NCBI RefSeq assembly: GCF_033958435.1
Contig: NC_134160.1
Span: forward strand, 14,929,001-14,993,000
Direction: 5' to 3'
Origin: Carettochelys insculpta
Taxonomy: Eukaryota; Chordata; Testudines; Carettochelyidae
DNA length: 64,000 nucleotides
Below are positions 11,096 through 22,247 of the stretch, piece by piece (position 1 is the stretch's first letter; every line of letters starts with the position of its first letter). The notes beneath the pieces were generated by a model that saw nothing but the letters and a program-made list of their open reading frames with translations, did not search any database and was not told where the DNA came from. The position numbers and the translations under genes are program-made.

Positions 11096-12070
11096 AACCT
11101 CCCTGCCTAGGGCAGGGAAGCTCAGCTGGGCTTGTGTTTCTGGTCAAAGGCACAGTCAGCTGGAGCCAGCCTCCATGGGATCTGCAGAGCTGGGGCCATG
11201 CCAGCTGCCTGGCCAGGGCCACAGCCAGTCTCCTCAGGGCCAAGGTCAGAACCAGACTCTGCTGGGCTGGGGCCATGCCAGCAGCCCATCCAGGGCCACA
11301 GCTGACCACCAGCATCGGGAGACATACGAGCAGTCTGGCTGGGGCTGGAGCTGGTCTCGCGGCCAGCAGCCCAAGGTGGCCAGGTCAGTGTTGTCCTAGC
11401 AAGGGCCAAGATCCAGGTAGAAGGTAAGAAGCCCAGGGCCAGAGTTGTGGGGAGGGGCAAAAGAGGAGCTGGCAGCAGACTGAGTGGCCAGAACAGGGGA
11501 TCTTTCTTTATTTGGCAAACTCCCTCATCCAGGACCAGCCAGGTCCTGAGGGCACCATATGAGGAGGTGGAACCTGTACCTCTAAGCAATTGCTGTTTAG
11601 CACTGAAGACCTACAAGCCCACAGCAGCTACACCTCAGCCCCTGATTGGATGGGCGGGCAGCATTCTCATTGGCTACCTGGGCTATATAAAGGCCCAAAG
11701 GAAGCAAAAGCTGTCTGAGCAACAGGCTGTTGCCTGCTGGCTACTGCAAAGAGAACTTGGCCTAGCTTTGCTTTGCATTCTCAGCCCAGTGACTTATCCC
11801 TTTGGATTGGATCTCCTGGCCACTGACCCCTGAGAACTCTGACCATTGCCTGGAACTCCCTGTGATACAGGCTGACCTGACAGCTACCTGACCACCTGTG
11901 CACACTCACCTGCTGGTCAGAGCTGCCCCCAACTCACCTCAGCCACCAGGCACTACAGGCTGTTGGCCTGGCTAAAGAGACCTGAGCAGTAACTGTTTTC
12001 ACATATCCAGCAGCCTGTGGGCATTCATTTCTATTCTGAATGGTGAATTATGTGTGGGCTTTATGGGAAC
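11096..12070 (+). promoter_or_regulatory. GC-rich block with promoter-like or LTR-like core at 11640-11700
   Basis: Around 11643-11690 there are two ATTGG (inverted CCAAT) boxes, a GGGCGGG sequence and 'gctatataaaggc' about 25 bases later, in the spacing of a polymerase II core promoter. Downstream (11690-11990) is a C- and T-rich segment with repeated 'ctgacc' and 'cacctg' phrases, as in the R/U5 and leader of some vertebrate LTR retrotransposons. No terminal TG...CA pair, primer-binding site or gag-like frame was found. A true gene promoter cannot be excluded, but no exon follows that I recognise. Open frames in 11071-11833 are by-products of GC-rich sequence. Confidence 0.35.
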
Positions 12071-12077
12071 ATTTACT

Positions 12078-12567
12078 CTATGTCTACACTATAGAGTAAT
12101 TTCAAAATAAGATATTTTGAAACAACGATTTTGGAATGTCTTATTTGAAATAACACAGCTACACACAAAATGCATTTTGAAATAGCATTTCTGGCAACAT
12201 AGCACTATTTTAAAATAGGGCCACTGGATGCCATTATGGCTTATTTCGATATAGCGCTATTCTGTGTCTTAATATTTTGAAATAATGAGAATGGCACCTT
12301 AAAAACTAACAGATTTTTTGGAGCATGAGCTTTTTTGGGCAAAGACAAACTGGGTCTTTGCCCATGACAGCTTATGCTCCAAAAAGTCTGCTAGTCTGTA
12401 ACGTGCCACAGGACTTGTCAATGTTTTTGCAGATACAGACTAACAAGACTACCTCTTTGATATTTTGAAATAGGTATTATTCCTCCTGCAATGACACTTT
12501 CAAATAAAGCACTCACTATTTTGAATTTATTTCAAAGTAGCATGTGAGTAATGTAGATGTAGCCTTA
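12078..12567. mobile_element. TIR element of the 'tttgaaata' MITE group, split by a hairpin insertion
   Basis: Starts with 'ctatgtctacactatagagt' and ends with 'taatgtagatgtagcc'. The interior is full of 'attttgaaata' in both orientations, like the elements around 24890 and 25240. At 12285-12459 it is interrupted by a retroposed hairpin element with a perfect 13-bp target duplication. It is non-coding and likely related to the Harbinger group by its ends. Confidence 0.65.
12285..12459. mobile_element. Palindromic hairpin retroelement, 13-bp target duplication
   Basis: Head-to-head palindrome centred near 12350. The left arm (12285-12346) is the complement of the family segment and the right arm (12354-12459) is the family in sense orientation, ending in 'cagatacagactaacaagac'. 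The inner arms TGGGCAAAGAC and GTCTTTGCCCA pair exactly. It is flanked by perfect copies of ATATTTTGAAATA (12272-12284 and 12460-12472), so the palindrome moved as one unit. The hammerhead-like core is decayed here. Confidence 0.75.
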
Positions 12568-12659
12568 GAGACCCACATTAGACACACAGTGTGAGAGACA
12601 TGCCCTATAGGCTAAAGGGCTGGCAGGGGGGAACATACAGTCTGATGTGATTCAGCTTC

Positions 12660-12790
12660 CTAAGCAAATCAGCCTTGGAGCTTGGAATATGTAACAGCCC
12701 ACAGCCAGACTTGAACCTGTGATCTCTAGCACTCAGTGCAGTAACCTCAACATGTTGAGCTAAGTGTTGTGGACTGCTCAGCTAGGGTGG
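12660..12790 (-). repeat. Possible tRNA-derived SINE head
   Basis: On the minus strand 'ttagctcaacatgttgagg' resembles a polymerase III A box, and 'caggttcaagtctggc' a B box about 35 bases later, the spacing of a tRNA. It lacks a clean cloverleaf, so it is a SINE relic, not a tRNA gene. Confidence 0.4.
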
Positions 12791-12974
12791 TGAAGGAGAT
12801 TTACTTTCTCCTTGGTCTTGGTGCCACTCCATGAGATCGTGAACCACACCCCTAAGTGTGGGGGTTACATACTTCCCCTTTCTGAGGGGCATGTGCAGAA
12901 CTTCAGAGACCCAGCTGAAATCCCAGCTGAACCCCCACTTGGAACCACCCACAGGAGGATGCAAACCTAGGATC

Positions 12975-13065
12975 CAAGCTGGCTTTTTAGCTCAAACTAA
13001 AGAGGCTCCTGCATTAAGCCCCAGAGCTTCCCAGGTTCACATCTGCCTGATAATAGCACCCAGCT
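12975..13065 (+). repeat. Possible tRNA-derived SINE head, opposite orientation to the one at 12660
   Basis: 'tttttagctcaaactaaaga' (A-box-like) and 'cccaggttcacatctgcc' (B-box-like) are spaced as in a tRNA. Together with the relic at 12660-12790 it forms a divergent pair of similar heads about 200 bases apart. Confidence 0.4.
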
Positions 13066-13070
13066 CTCCG

Positions 13071-13868
13071 AATCATAGACTACTAGGACTGGAAGGGGCC
13101 TTGAGAGGCCATCAAGTCCAGCCCCCTACCCCAATGGCAGGCCCAAGTACTGTCTAAACCATCCCTGACAGACATCTATCTAACCTGTTCTTAAATATCT
13201 CCATTGCTGGAGATTCCACAACCTCTCTTGGCAATTTATTCCACTGTTTGACCACCCTGACATTTAGGAACTTCTTCCTAATGTCCAACCTAAACCTCCC
13301 TTGCTGCAGTGTAAATCCATTGCCTCTTGCTCTAACCTCAGAGGCCAAGAAGAACAAGTTTTCTCTCACCTCCTTTTACATACCTGAAAACCACTACCAT
13401 GTCGCCCCTCAATCTTCTCTTTTCCAAACTAAACAAGCCCAATTCTCTCAAGCCTTTCTTCATAGGTCACATTCTCTAGACCTTTAATCATTCTTGTTGC
13501 TCTTTTCTGGACCCTCTCTAATTTCTCCATATCTTCCTTGAATTGCAGTGCCCAGAACTGGACACAATACTCCAGCTGAGGCCTAACAAGCACAGAGTAG
13601 AGCAGAATGACTTCTTGTGTCTTCTTCACAACACACCTGTTAATGCATCCCAGAATCATGTTTGCTTTTTTTGCAACAGCATCACACTGTTGACTCATAT
13701 TTAGCTTGTGGTCCACTATAACCCCTAGATCCCTTTCTGCTGTAGGCATTTCTAGACAGTCTCTCCCCATTCTGTATGTTGGAAACTGATTGTTCCTTCC
13801 CAAGTGGAGGACTTTGCATTTGTCCTTATTAAACTTCATCGTGTTTACCTCAGACCATTTCTCCGATT
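13071..13868 (-). pseudogene. CR1 LINE 3' fragment with RT C-terminus
   Basis: Antisense CR1 about 800 bp long. On the minus strand 13839-13429 encodes the RT thumb region (start 'MKFNKDKCKVLHLGRNNQ', then '[15 protein letters not shown]' and 'RATRMIKGLE') and 13369-13154 encodes the C-terminus ('RLDIRKKFLN', 'REVVESPAMEIFKNRLD'). A frame change lies between the two. The 3' end is the standard CR1 tail at 13071-13130 ('ctggaaggggccttgagagg' on the plus strand). The RT catalytic motif is upstream of the truncation and absent. It differs in wording from the CR1 copies at 4.3, 51.6 and 59.8 kb, so it belongs to another subfamily. Confidence 0.9.
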
Positions 13869-14799
13869 AATCCGGAGGCCTCCTCCGCTACTCTAATTTG
13901 TTATTTGTTCCTCGTAGTACCCCAGTGTGCTAGGAGCTGCTGACTTGGGCTTAGTTTCACCTTTGCACTGTGCCATACTCTAACTCCACTGAAGTCCTAC
14001 TACCCAACTCGGGGGGAGAAAGAGCTAAATATGGATGTATAGCATCTGTAGCTACGTATCTGTTGGAGGCAGGTTTGAGGTTGTCACTCTCAGAAGCACT
14101 GGGCCCAGTTCTATGAGGTGGGAAATGCAATGTCACAGCCTGAAATGTCAGTACGTGGGGGAATGGGACAAGTATTACTGCGATGATTTTTTTTCTCCAG
14201 GATTTTCAAAGGGCTTGCCATTATTCTCTGTCACACTTCACTGTCAGTTCACCCCAGACGAGAGCCAAGGAGCTCGTACCATTAATCAAGGCAGCTTGTC
14301 AAGGCTTTATAGGCCCATGGCAGAAGAAGCAAATGAAAAAGAGAGAGGCTGTTGGGGGGCGAGGGCAGGTTCATGTCTCAGCTGGCCAGGAAGCATTCAT
14401 GTTTGGGTCATGCTTGCACGGTCATTAAATAACGAACCCTGACTGAGCACTTGACAACACATAACAAAGATCACAAATGCCATTGATCTGTCCTACTGGG
14501 CTACTTGTCTGAAGTGCTGTACACCACTGAGGGAGACTGCAATCTGTTTGCTTTCCGCTGCTCCCTGAAACTCTCCAGTCTGCTCTGCGATCCAGCTATC
14601 ATCTCTGCTCCGGCCCTGCTTCTACAACAAGTCCACAAAACATGGAAAGAGATGGGTCACTCTGGTGACCAGAAGGCTCACAGGGAACACAGCAGCCTGA
14701 AAATATGCAACAGGCGATTACAAAGATAGCAATCAATTGTTCTCCATTTCCACTCAGGCAGGGAGAAGAAGGAATCGGCTCAGTTTGCAGCCAAAGAGA
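13869..14799. other. No gene recognised
   Basis: A 135-codon plus-strand frame (14035-14442) and shorter ones lack recognisable domains, consistent splice borders or protein-like repeats. I see no mobile element ends. Confidence 0.35.
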
Positions 14800-15015
14800 T
14801 TTAGGTGAGATATGAAGACAAATTCTCTAATTCTCAAGCTAGTTCAGCACTACAGCAGGTTCCCCAGGAAGGCCGTGGAATCCTTGACCCTGGAAGTTTT
14901 CAAGGACAAGTTGGACGAACACCTGTCAGGGATGGTCTCAGTTTACCTAGCCTTGCTTCAGGGCAGTGGACTGGACTAGATAACATCACCTGATGTTACA
15001 TCCAGGCCTGCGTTT
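14800..15015 (+). mobile_element. CR1 LINE 3' tail fragment
   Basis: 'ttccccaggaaggccgtgga', 'gttttcaaggacaagttgga' and 'ggactggactagataacatc' follow the C-terminal coding and tail order of CR1. Short, 5'-truncated and diverged. Confidence 0.75.
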
Positions 15016-16439
15016 CCATGAGTCTAACTCAGCTACGTTCAGTGTGGTTTTCTGAGTCTGTCCTGCCCCATTAGTTTTCCTGCCACCCTTTTACTTGTCT
15101 GTTTGGAAAGGGACACCTTTCTGAAAATGCTGTATACTTAGCCCTGTGTGCACCGCACTCTGTTTGTACATGCATGTGCAAAGCAACATATAACTTGAGA
15201 CAACAAGACATATTGGGAAACATTCCATCTTTTGTTCCCCCCTGATGGAGACCCTGGGCTGCACCACACTACAGAGGTGCCCATAGGCAGCTCACAGGAA
15301 GCTGTCATAAACAGAGCACACTTGGGGCTGCTCTAAGTTACACAGGAGGCTAATAGGCCATAATCCCATGGATACAATAGTGGCAAGAATAAGTCATTGC
15401 TTAAACATTGTAATTTGATCTAGAGCAGGCAGGGCCCATGAAGTCACTACTCCAGAGATTGGGTGACTCAGGGATGGCCAATAGGCTGTATATTTGTTAC
15501 AGGTCATTCATTCAAATCCAGCACAGGTCCATAGAAACAGAAAGACCTGGCCATCTGGAGACTCTTTGGCAGGTAGGTGACATGCATTCGGAAGGACTTT
15601 TCCTGCCTCATTAAGATGGTGCCTGCACCACTGAAGAGCTCCATCACAACTGGTACCGTGTGCTAACCTTGTCGGCAGTGACAGCAGAGAAGTCAAGTAT
15701 TGGATGAGCTATGGAACCTGAAACATGCCCCCACACCCTACTCCACGCCCCTCCAGGACCTGGCTGAATCACACTGACAAGGCAGCTTGCTTGTCAGCAG
15801 CACAGTCCCTGTGCTCTGGACTCATGCGTGTTTACTCTGTCTGACTGCAGGAATTCTGGCTGGCAATTACACACAAGCAGCCACCCATGTGGGTGGCTCT
15901 GAGACACGGTCACATGCTAATACAGAGATGGTGTTAACAAGCCTGCTAGTGGCGCGGCACTGTATTACCAGAGATGTTATTCAGACCCATGACCACCACC
16001 ACTATAGCTACTGAGACAGCTGAGTGAAAGCTCCTGTCCGCAAGAGTCCCAGGCCATGCTGAAGCAAGGACAGATATGCTAATGTCAATTGCATTCTGCA
16101 CAAGCTGAGGCAGAGGGGGGAGGCTTTTCATCATGCTGACCGTTAATGAGGATTTACTGTAAGTTAATATGGCTGGGCCTGACTCTGAATACATCACTAT
16201 TGCTACAGTAACCCAAGGAGCACCATCACAGGACAGACCCACGGACCACCTACGCCTGCTCTGCCCATCCACCTATGCCTCTGGCCTCCACCTCTATGAG
16301 AGGCAAAAATAATTGACCCATAAATAACCACACACTGGGGAATCTCCATGCCACATCCTAACACACGGCTTTACTCAAGTGATGTGGATGGACAAGGGAG
16401 TGAGTAAATCTCTAGTAAGGAAGTTTGGTGTTAAAGGGG
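15016..16439. other. No gene recognised
   Basis: 1.4 kb of mixed sequence. The longest frame is antisense 15946-16272 (108 codons) with no motif I can place. No repeat ends identified. Confidence 0.35.
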
Positions 16440-16545
16440 AAGGATGGGGCCATGATTAGGGCGTTACCTGGGGAGACCAGGTTTCAATTTCTTCCTCTGC
16501 CACAGACTCCCTGTGTGACTGCAGGCAAGTCACTAAGTCCAGATG
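16440..16545 (+). repeat. MIR-type SINE remnant cut by CR1
   Basis: 'ccaggtttcaatttcttcct', 'ctctgccacagactccctgt' and 'gcaggcaagtcactaagtcc' match the sense MIR core. It ends where the CR1 fragment at 16553 begins. Confidence 0.6.
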
Positions 16546-16552
16546 AGAGGGA

Positions 16553-16947
16553 AAAAAATGATTAGGGGCTGGAGCACATGACTTATGAGCAGAGGCTGAG
16601 GGATATGAGTTTATTTAATCTACAGAAGAGAAGAGTGAGGGGGGATTTTATATCAGCCTTCAACTACCTGAAGGTGGGTTCTAAAGAGAGGGAGGAAAGA
16701 TTTCAAGTTGCAGTGCAGGAGGTCCAAGGTGGACATTAGGAAAACCTATTTCACCAGGAGGGAGGCAAAGCACTGGAATGGGCTACCTACGGAGGTGGTG
16801 GAATCTCCGTCCCTTAGAGGTCTTTCAATCCTGGCTTGACAAAGCCCCGAATGGGATGATTTAGTTGGGATTGGTCCTGCTTTTATCAGAGTGTTGGACT
16901 TGATGACCTCCTGAGGTCTCTTCCAACCCTATGATTCTATGATTCTA
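16553..16947 (+). mobile_element. CR1 LINE 3' fragment with intact tail
   Basis: Begins 'atgattaggggctggagcac' in the thumb region and runs to the canonical end: 'tgatgacctcctgaggtctc' followed by 'ctatgattctatgattct', the short direct repeat that CR1 uses as its 3' tail. 5'-truncated at about 395 bp, with an internal deletion near 16680-16710 where CR1 encodes the 'FSVVSDGRTRSN' region. Confidence 0.85.
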
Positions 16948-17190
16948 ACCAAAAGTTTGTTACAAGGAGGAGGGAGAAAAATTATTCCCCTTAACTTCTG
17001 ATGATGCGCCAAGAAGCAATGGGCTTAAATTACAGCCAGTGAGGTTTAAGTTGTACATTAGAAAAAACTTTCCAAGTGTCAGGGGATTTAAGCACTGGAA
17101 TAAATTTCCTAGGGTTGTGGAATCTCCATCACTGGAAATTTTTAAGAGCAGATTAGAACAACATTTACCGGGGTGGTCTAGATCAGGGTA
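16948..17190 (+). mobile_element. Second CR1 3' fragment of another subfamily
   Basis: 'acaaggaggagggagaaaaa', 'ggcttaaattacagccagtg' and 'ggtttaagttgtacattaga' match the same subfamily as the copy ending at 59545, not the one just upstream. It directly follows the tail repeats of the preceding CR1. Confidence 0.8.
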
Positions 17191-20099
17191 GGCAATAACT
17201 TCTGATGGAAGGGCCATGCCAGTATTTTGGTAAGTGGTTAAGGGCTACACTTTTCCATGAAGGAGGTGTGGGAGGTTGGGTGCAGAAGGAAACCTGGGGT
17301 AGAGGACTAGGGTGCAGGAGCGTGTGTGAGGTCTGAGAGGGAGACTGGGTGAAGGATAAGTTGTGACCGGTGCAGGGGATAGGGTTGTAGAGTCCAGCAG
17401 GGGTGTGGCTGCAGGAGAGGATTCTGATCTGGGGAAGTGGTGTCAGTCTAGGTGCAGGGCCTGGGAGGGTGTTGAGTTGTAGTAGCTAAGCGGCTGCTGA
17501 CCAGCAGCACTCTCAGGCAGGCGTCCCTCCCTGCCAGCAGCCCCAGCCCACTGGCTGTTCCATGTGGATCTCTGGGCTTGTAGGAGGCTTTGCAAACTCT
17601 TTCTGCTCCTATTGCGTGGAAACTGGCCAATGCAAACAATTTTCACTATCTCCACCAGCAGCTTTGTTTTGCCTTAGCCTCCTAAGGCTGGCATTGGCAG
17701 GGCACGTCCATGACCGCAGCTCATTAGGAGGATTTTCATTGCAGCTTTTCCCCTGCTTGGGGACAGGGGACATTGAGCAGGTGCGTGTTGTTTGCAGCTC
17801 AGTTATAAAGGTCTTTCAATGGGGGACGCTTCTTATTCCACCTGCACTGTGGAATTCAGAGGAAGGAGAATATTCACCTATTCCACTTCTAACCCGAACA
17901 ACAGCCCGCTAAGGGGGGTGGAGTGTGCCGACTTGCTATGGGGTGGCAGACAAATTGTGAACACTCTTCCCTTAGGGTGAGCTGCCTACATCAGCAGCGT
18001 CGTGGGCCCAGCACAGCCTTGGCTTGCTGATTTGGGAGTCTCTGGCCTGCAAAATGTGTTCTGTGCTGTGTGAAGCTCATCAAGGACTCCAGTGTAGTAA
18101 AGCTGTTTATTGGGGATTTAAAAATAATAGTCCCAACATACACAATTCATTGCACTCTTCCCGTAAATAGAGCTGTAGCTAAACTAGTGCTGTGTTATCC
18201 AGGAAAAGTGCACTGCCAGCAACAGGAAGGAAAACCCCAATCTGGTGTCCTCTCCTGACAGTGTAGAGAGAGACAGTTTGCAAAATCAAATGCTAAGGCC
18301 TTGATGCACACTTAAGCCCTCAAGGCAGTTTATTTGGGAAACCCGGTGGCACAGACCCCAGGGCAGATTCCAGTGGGCTGTGCTCCAGATGTACAGAAGC
18401 ACAGCAGCCTAAGGGGCGCTTGCAAATCAGCACCATTTAACTTCAGCTCATGGGCCCGTGGCTACTAGCGGTCATGGGAAATGAAATGCATACAATGAAT
18501 TATGTGGTTATCTGATCGGGACGCCAGCAAAATGCAATAGCCTGAGCCATTATTGCTCTGCACATTGGGTCACCCTTTGCACTTGTCTGTGGTCCAACAT
18601 GCACCACTGAAGACGCACCTTATCCTGGTGCTGCCCTCACCATGAGACCAAATTCCATCCTAGCTGAAGCCTGCTTGTCTAGTCAGTCTGATCCTTAACT
18701 ACTCTCACAGGCTTAGGTGGCCTTCTTTTGACCCCACTGTGAAAGCGGGGCCATAAATTTACTTTCATTCACTGGCATAAATGACAAGAAATTAATGTCT
18801 CATAATGAGACAATTTATCAGCCCCAACAGGCCTGGCCTTCACCGATTTTAAAACAGGCCCATTAATTTATATAGGTTTCCTAGTTAATTTTTAAACAGG
18901 CTGAGCCCTGCCATCAGTGTGGGTTATTGAGAAGGTAGGCCAGGGTCTGGGAGAGGTGCATAGGAAACGGGCTTCACCCCCAAAGCAGGGGTTTCCCCAG
19001 GACACTCAACAGAGCTCTCCACAGGCTAGCTGCAAAGTAAAGGGGATGGTGGGTCCAGGAAAGCAGGAATATCATGGTGTGAAAGACCCCCCAATGCCCG
19101 TTCTGAGGCAGGGTGTTACTTCACTTCCCATTAACAGATGCAGAATTAGTCTGCCAGCAGGATTCCTTGGACAGCCAAGCCAGCAAAACTGACAGCAGGT
19201 TGGGGGAGTGCAGAGGTGCAACAAGGCCTGCAAGCCACAGTAATATAGCACTCAGGCCTATGTGTTTGCCTGAGATAGCATCTCGGGGGTTGTTTTCCGT
19301 TTTGACCTTCCTATACGCTAAGAGGTGAGAACAAAGAACACTGTGTGTTTCTTTTGCCTGGCCAGATGGGTTTGATAATATATGGAGGAAAGATGAGGGA
19401 TGACCTTAAAGTGTGGCTGGATATGGTGGGAGTTTAATATGATTGTTCCAACTCCTATCACCAGATAAGGTCAAGCAACCAGTCAGGAGGGGCAAGAGGG
19501 GTTAGGCGATGGTGACTTGTTGAGCGCAGGGGTGTAGACGTTTAGTTCACAAAATCCAACTTAGAAGCTTAAATTTGACTTAATCGCCTTGTGTAGGCCA
19601 GGCCCGGGAAAAGTTGTTACAAATCATGTTTCTTCCTGTATTTCTTACATCTGATAGAGTCCTTCAGAAGCCAAAGCTGACTTTTTTTTCTGACCTGGGC
19701 CCAGCAATGTTCTTCACCCATCTCATTACAGTTCTCTTTTTTGCCCAGATGGTCCTAAGTATCCTCTTAAGATGGGGAGATCGTTTCAAAAGACAGCTGA
19801 AGACAATTGTTGTTTGCTCCCCCTCCCTCAAATAGAATGTCTCCAGGATGGGAATCTTTTGTTCAAACCACACCCCTGCTCCCTGGGAAAAAATACCAAA
19901 TTCAAGATGGATTCCAGCACCAGGTGGTATGATCATCTGTCTTTGTGGGACCAACCACAAGCAGGGCTTTCAAGAAAACAACCATTTACAAATCTTTGCC
20001 TTGAGCACTGGGCCATTAAGTTACTTTAGTACCACTGTCAGCTTCCACTAGAAGACCTAGATGAATAAACAAGTTTGACTTCGTATTTCTAACTTAACA
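17191..20099. other. No gene recognised; almost 3 kb of unassigned DNA
   Basis: 'cagggtaggcaataact' at about 17186 resembles a hAT terminus, but I found no matching right end. Around 19530-19610 'gtgtagacgtt' and 'gccttgtgtaggcc' may be worn MITE ends. Open frames such as 17562-17912 and 19664-19960 (antisense) show no known domain. Confidence 0.35.
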
Positions 20100-20640
20100 T
20101 ACAAGAAAATACTTGCACACAAACCGAAGATACACATTCAGGGGATCAAAAGCTGTCTTCCAAGAAAACTTCTTTCAAAAGATCACAACCACACATGAAA
20201 ATGCGGATTGAAAAATCAATCTTCTCTTTTGATAGACAGCAGCCACACTCTGTCCTCTCTTTTGAAAGAATGGGCCAGGAAAAATGCCACAGATCAAAAA
20301 ATCTGGTGCCATGGAGGACTTCTCTTTTGAAAAAGGGCCCCTAAACTGTCAACACAAGATTTTTACTGAAAGAATCTTTTGGGAAAAGGCACTCTTCCTC
20401 ATCCAGGAGCAGATGAGGGCTGCCAGCAAAAGTGATTCATTCTTCTGGTTTAATGTGGAAAGAATGCAATTTGTGTGTAGATGCTTTACAGGACTTTTTG
20501 AAAGACACCTGTTTCTTTAAAAAAAAACTCGCTAATATACACATAGCCAAAAATGCATTTCGAAATAACACTTAGCTGTTTCGAAACACAGCATCTACAC
20601 ACACACACTACGTCTACACTAGAGTGCTGTTTCGTAAGGG
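20100..20640. mobile_element. Decayed Harbinger-group MITE sequence
   Basis: Repeated 'ctcttttgaaag', 'cttctttcaaaagat' and 'gcatttcgaaataac' words and end-like 'gtgtgtagatgctt' phrases are the vocabulary of the TIR elements elsewhere in this window. Exact ends cannot be set. The last 90 bases ('aaaatgcatttcgaaataac') seem to be the left half of an older MITE into which the Harbinger element at 20608 inserted. Confidence 0.45.
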
Positions 20641-20939
20641 CACCTTTCGAAAGAGAGTAATCGAAAGACACCCTTTCAAAAGGGAGCATCTACACACGGG
20701 CTGGGGCTGGGGCTGGTACCACTGACAGGTGCCATCAAAAGGGCCATGCGACACTTCAAAAGGGGCCATCCAGGCCATCAAAGGAGAATGTCCACACACA
20801 CCCATGCCCTCTTTTGAAAGAATGGTGCAGAAAATGCCTCAGACGGGGTTGCAGGGCAGCAAATCTCCTTTAAAGGACCCCACCCCAACGCCCTCGGCCT
20901 GCATAACATGAGGCCTGGAGAGCTGCCGCAAGCCCCGCT

Positions 20940-21968
20940 GGCACAGCGCCCACAGGAATGGACATGGAGCAGCAGCAGCTGAACATTCTGCTGGCTGCCG
21001 CCAATAGAGTGGTTGCCCTGCTGGCTGCAGCCATGGTGGTGACCCTGAAGCTCTTGGCAATGGAGCCTCCCCTGCCCAGGGGCAGAAGGGGATGCCCCAG
21101 ACCAATGGGATCCTCTGCTCCCCGTGGGAGCTCCGCTGGCTCTGAAGCTACCCCACCAGCTCCGAGTGGTGGGACAACTGGTCATGGGGGAGTGGGATGA
21201 CAACTGGTAGTTCTGGAATTTTCGGATAAGCCAGCAGCCGTTCCTCGGGTTCTGCCAGTGGCTGTCCTCGGCCCTGAGACACCAGGACACCCAGATGTGG
21301 TGCGCCCTCCATGTGAAGAAGAGCATCAGAATAGCTGTCTGGAACATGGCCACTCCAGACAGCTACCACTCCATGGGACACCAATTTGGTGTGGGCAAGG
21401 CCACAGTTGGGGATATGGTGATGGAGGTAAGGAGGCCTGGACACACACCCACTGGAGGGGTGGGGACAGGGTGGGGTCCAGGGGAGGCCAGGGCCAGTTT
21501 CAGGACACGTACTTAGGCTGGCCCAGTTACACCCACGACGCATGGGTGTTCCAGAACTTGGGCCTGTGCTGGCACCTGGAGGCAGGGACCTATGTCTCCC
21601 AGAGGGCAATCCTGCTGGGGACACCACAGCGCCCCTCTGCCCAGTGGCCGATATGGCATACCCACTCCAGCCTTGGCTCATGCAGCCTTATGCAGGCCAC
21701 CCCCACCCGCAGGGAGAAGCACTTCAACTGCCAGCTCATCCACGCCCACCAGGTGGTTGAGCACACCTTCAGCCGCTTAAAGGGGTGGTGGCACTGCCTC
21801 CTGGCCTACCTGGAGGTGGGTGTCCTCAACATTCCTAAGGTGGTGGGTGCCTGCTGCATGCTCCACGGCATTGTGGAGGGTAAGGGGGTTGCCTTCATGC
21901 AGAGGTCGACACCCGAGGCCAGCACAGGCAACCCCCAGCCAGCCACCACCCCTAGCCACCAGGCCTAA
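20940..21968 (+). pseudogene. PIF/Harbinger transposase pseudogene (HARBI1-like), missing first catalytic Asp region
   Basis: The plus-strand reading order follows Harbinger transposase: a hydrophobic N-terminus (from 20958), a 'WDDNW' segment near 21190, then the helix-turn-helix block 'MATPDSYHSMGHQFGVGK' and 'VGDMVMEV' (21295-21430). The piece that should hold the first catalytic Asp (typically G-A-I-D-G-T-H) is gone; only a short G- and P-rich stretch separates it from the next block. After that 'GWPSYTHDAWVFQNLGL' gives the second Asp (21537-21539), and 'VVEHTFSRLKG' gives the catalytic Glu (21759-21761), followed by 'HCLLAYLEVGVLNIPKVVGA'. A frameshift near 21600-21715 moves the 'MAYPLQPWLMQPYAG' block to another frame. 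A deletion, a stop near 21210 and frameshifts make it non-functional. The family call rests on the ordered motifs. Confidence 0.8.
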
Positions 21969-22247
21969 AAGGATGAGAGGCCCTGTGCTGTTACTTTGAC
22001 CAGGGGACCCACTGAGCACTACACCAGCCACCCCCAGTGGGTATCCCACACACTCCCCCGACCCTGCGCACCCCTTATACCCACCTCCCATACACTGCCC
22101 CCCCCCCACCTCTCACTCACTGTCCCCCACACCTGAGTAAACAACATGCAGAGGCTTTGGAGAAACAAACAGGTATATTGTGCACTACAAAAACGTGTGG
22201 ATATAAATGTGTGGTAAGCATAACAGAATGTCCAAAGGGGGGTCTCA

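Noticed and set aside
11071..11589. Several overlapping 90-155-codon frames as genes
   Set aside because: Frames are open on both strands together, as expected of GC-rich sequence. No domain, start context or splice pattern supports any of them.
17186..17205. Start of another hAT element
   Set aside because: The terminus-like sequence has no matching inverted right end or 8-bp duplication that I could find within 1.5 kb.
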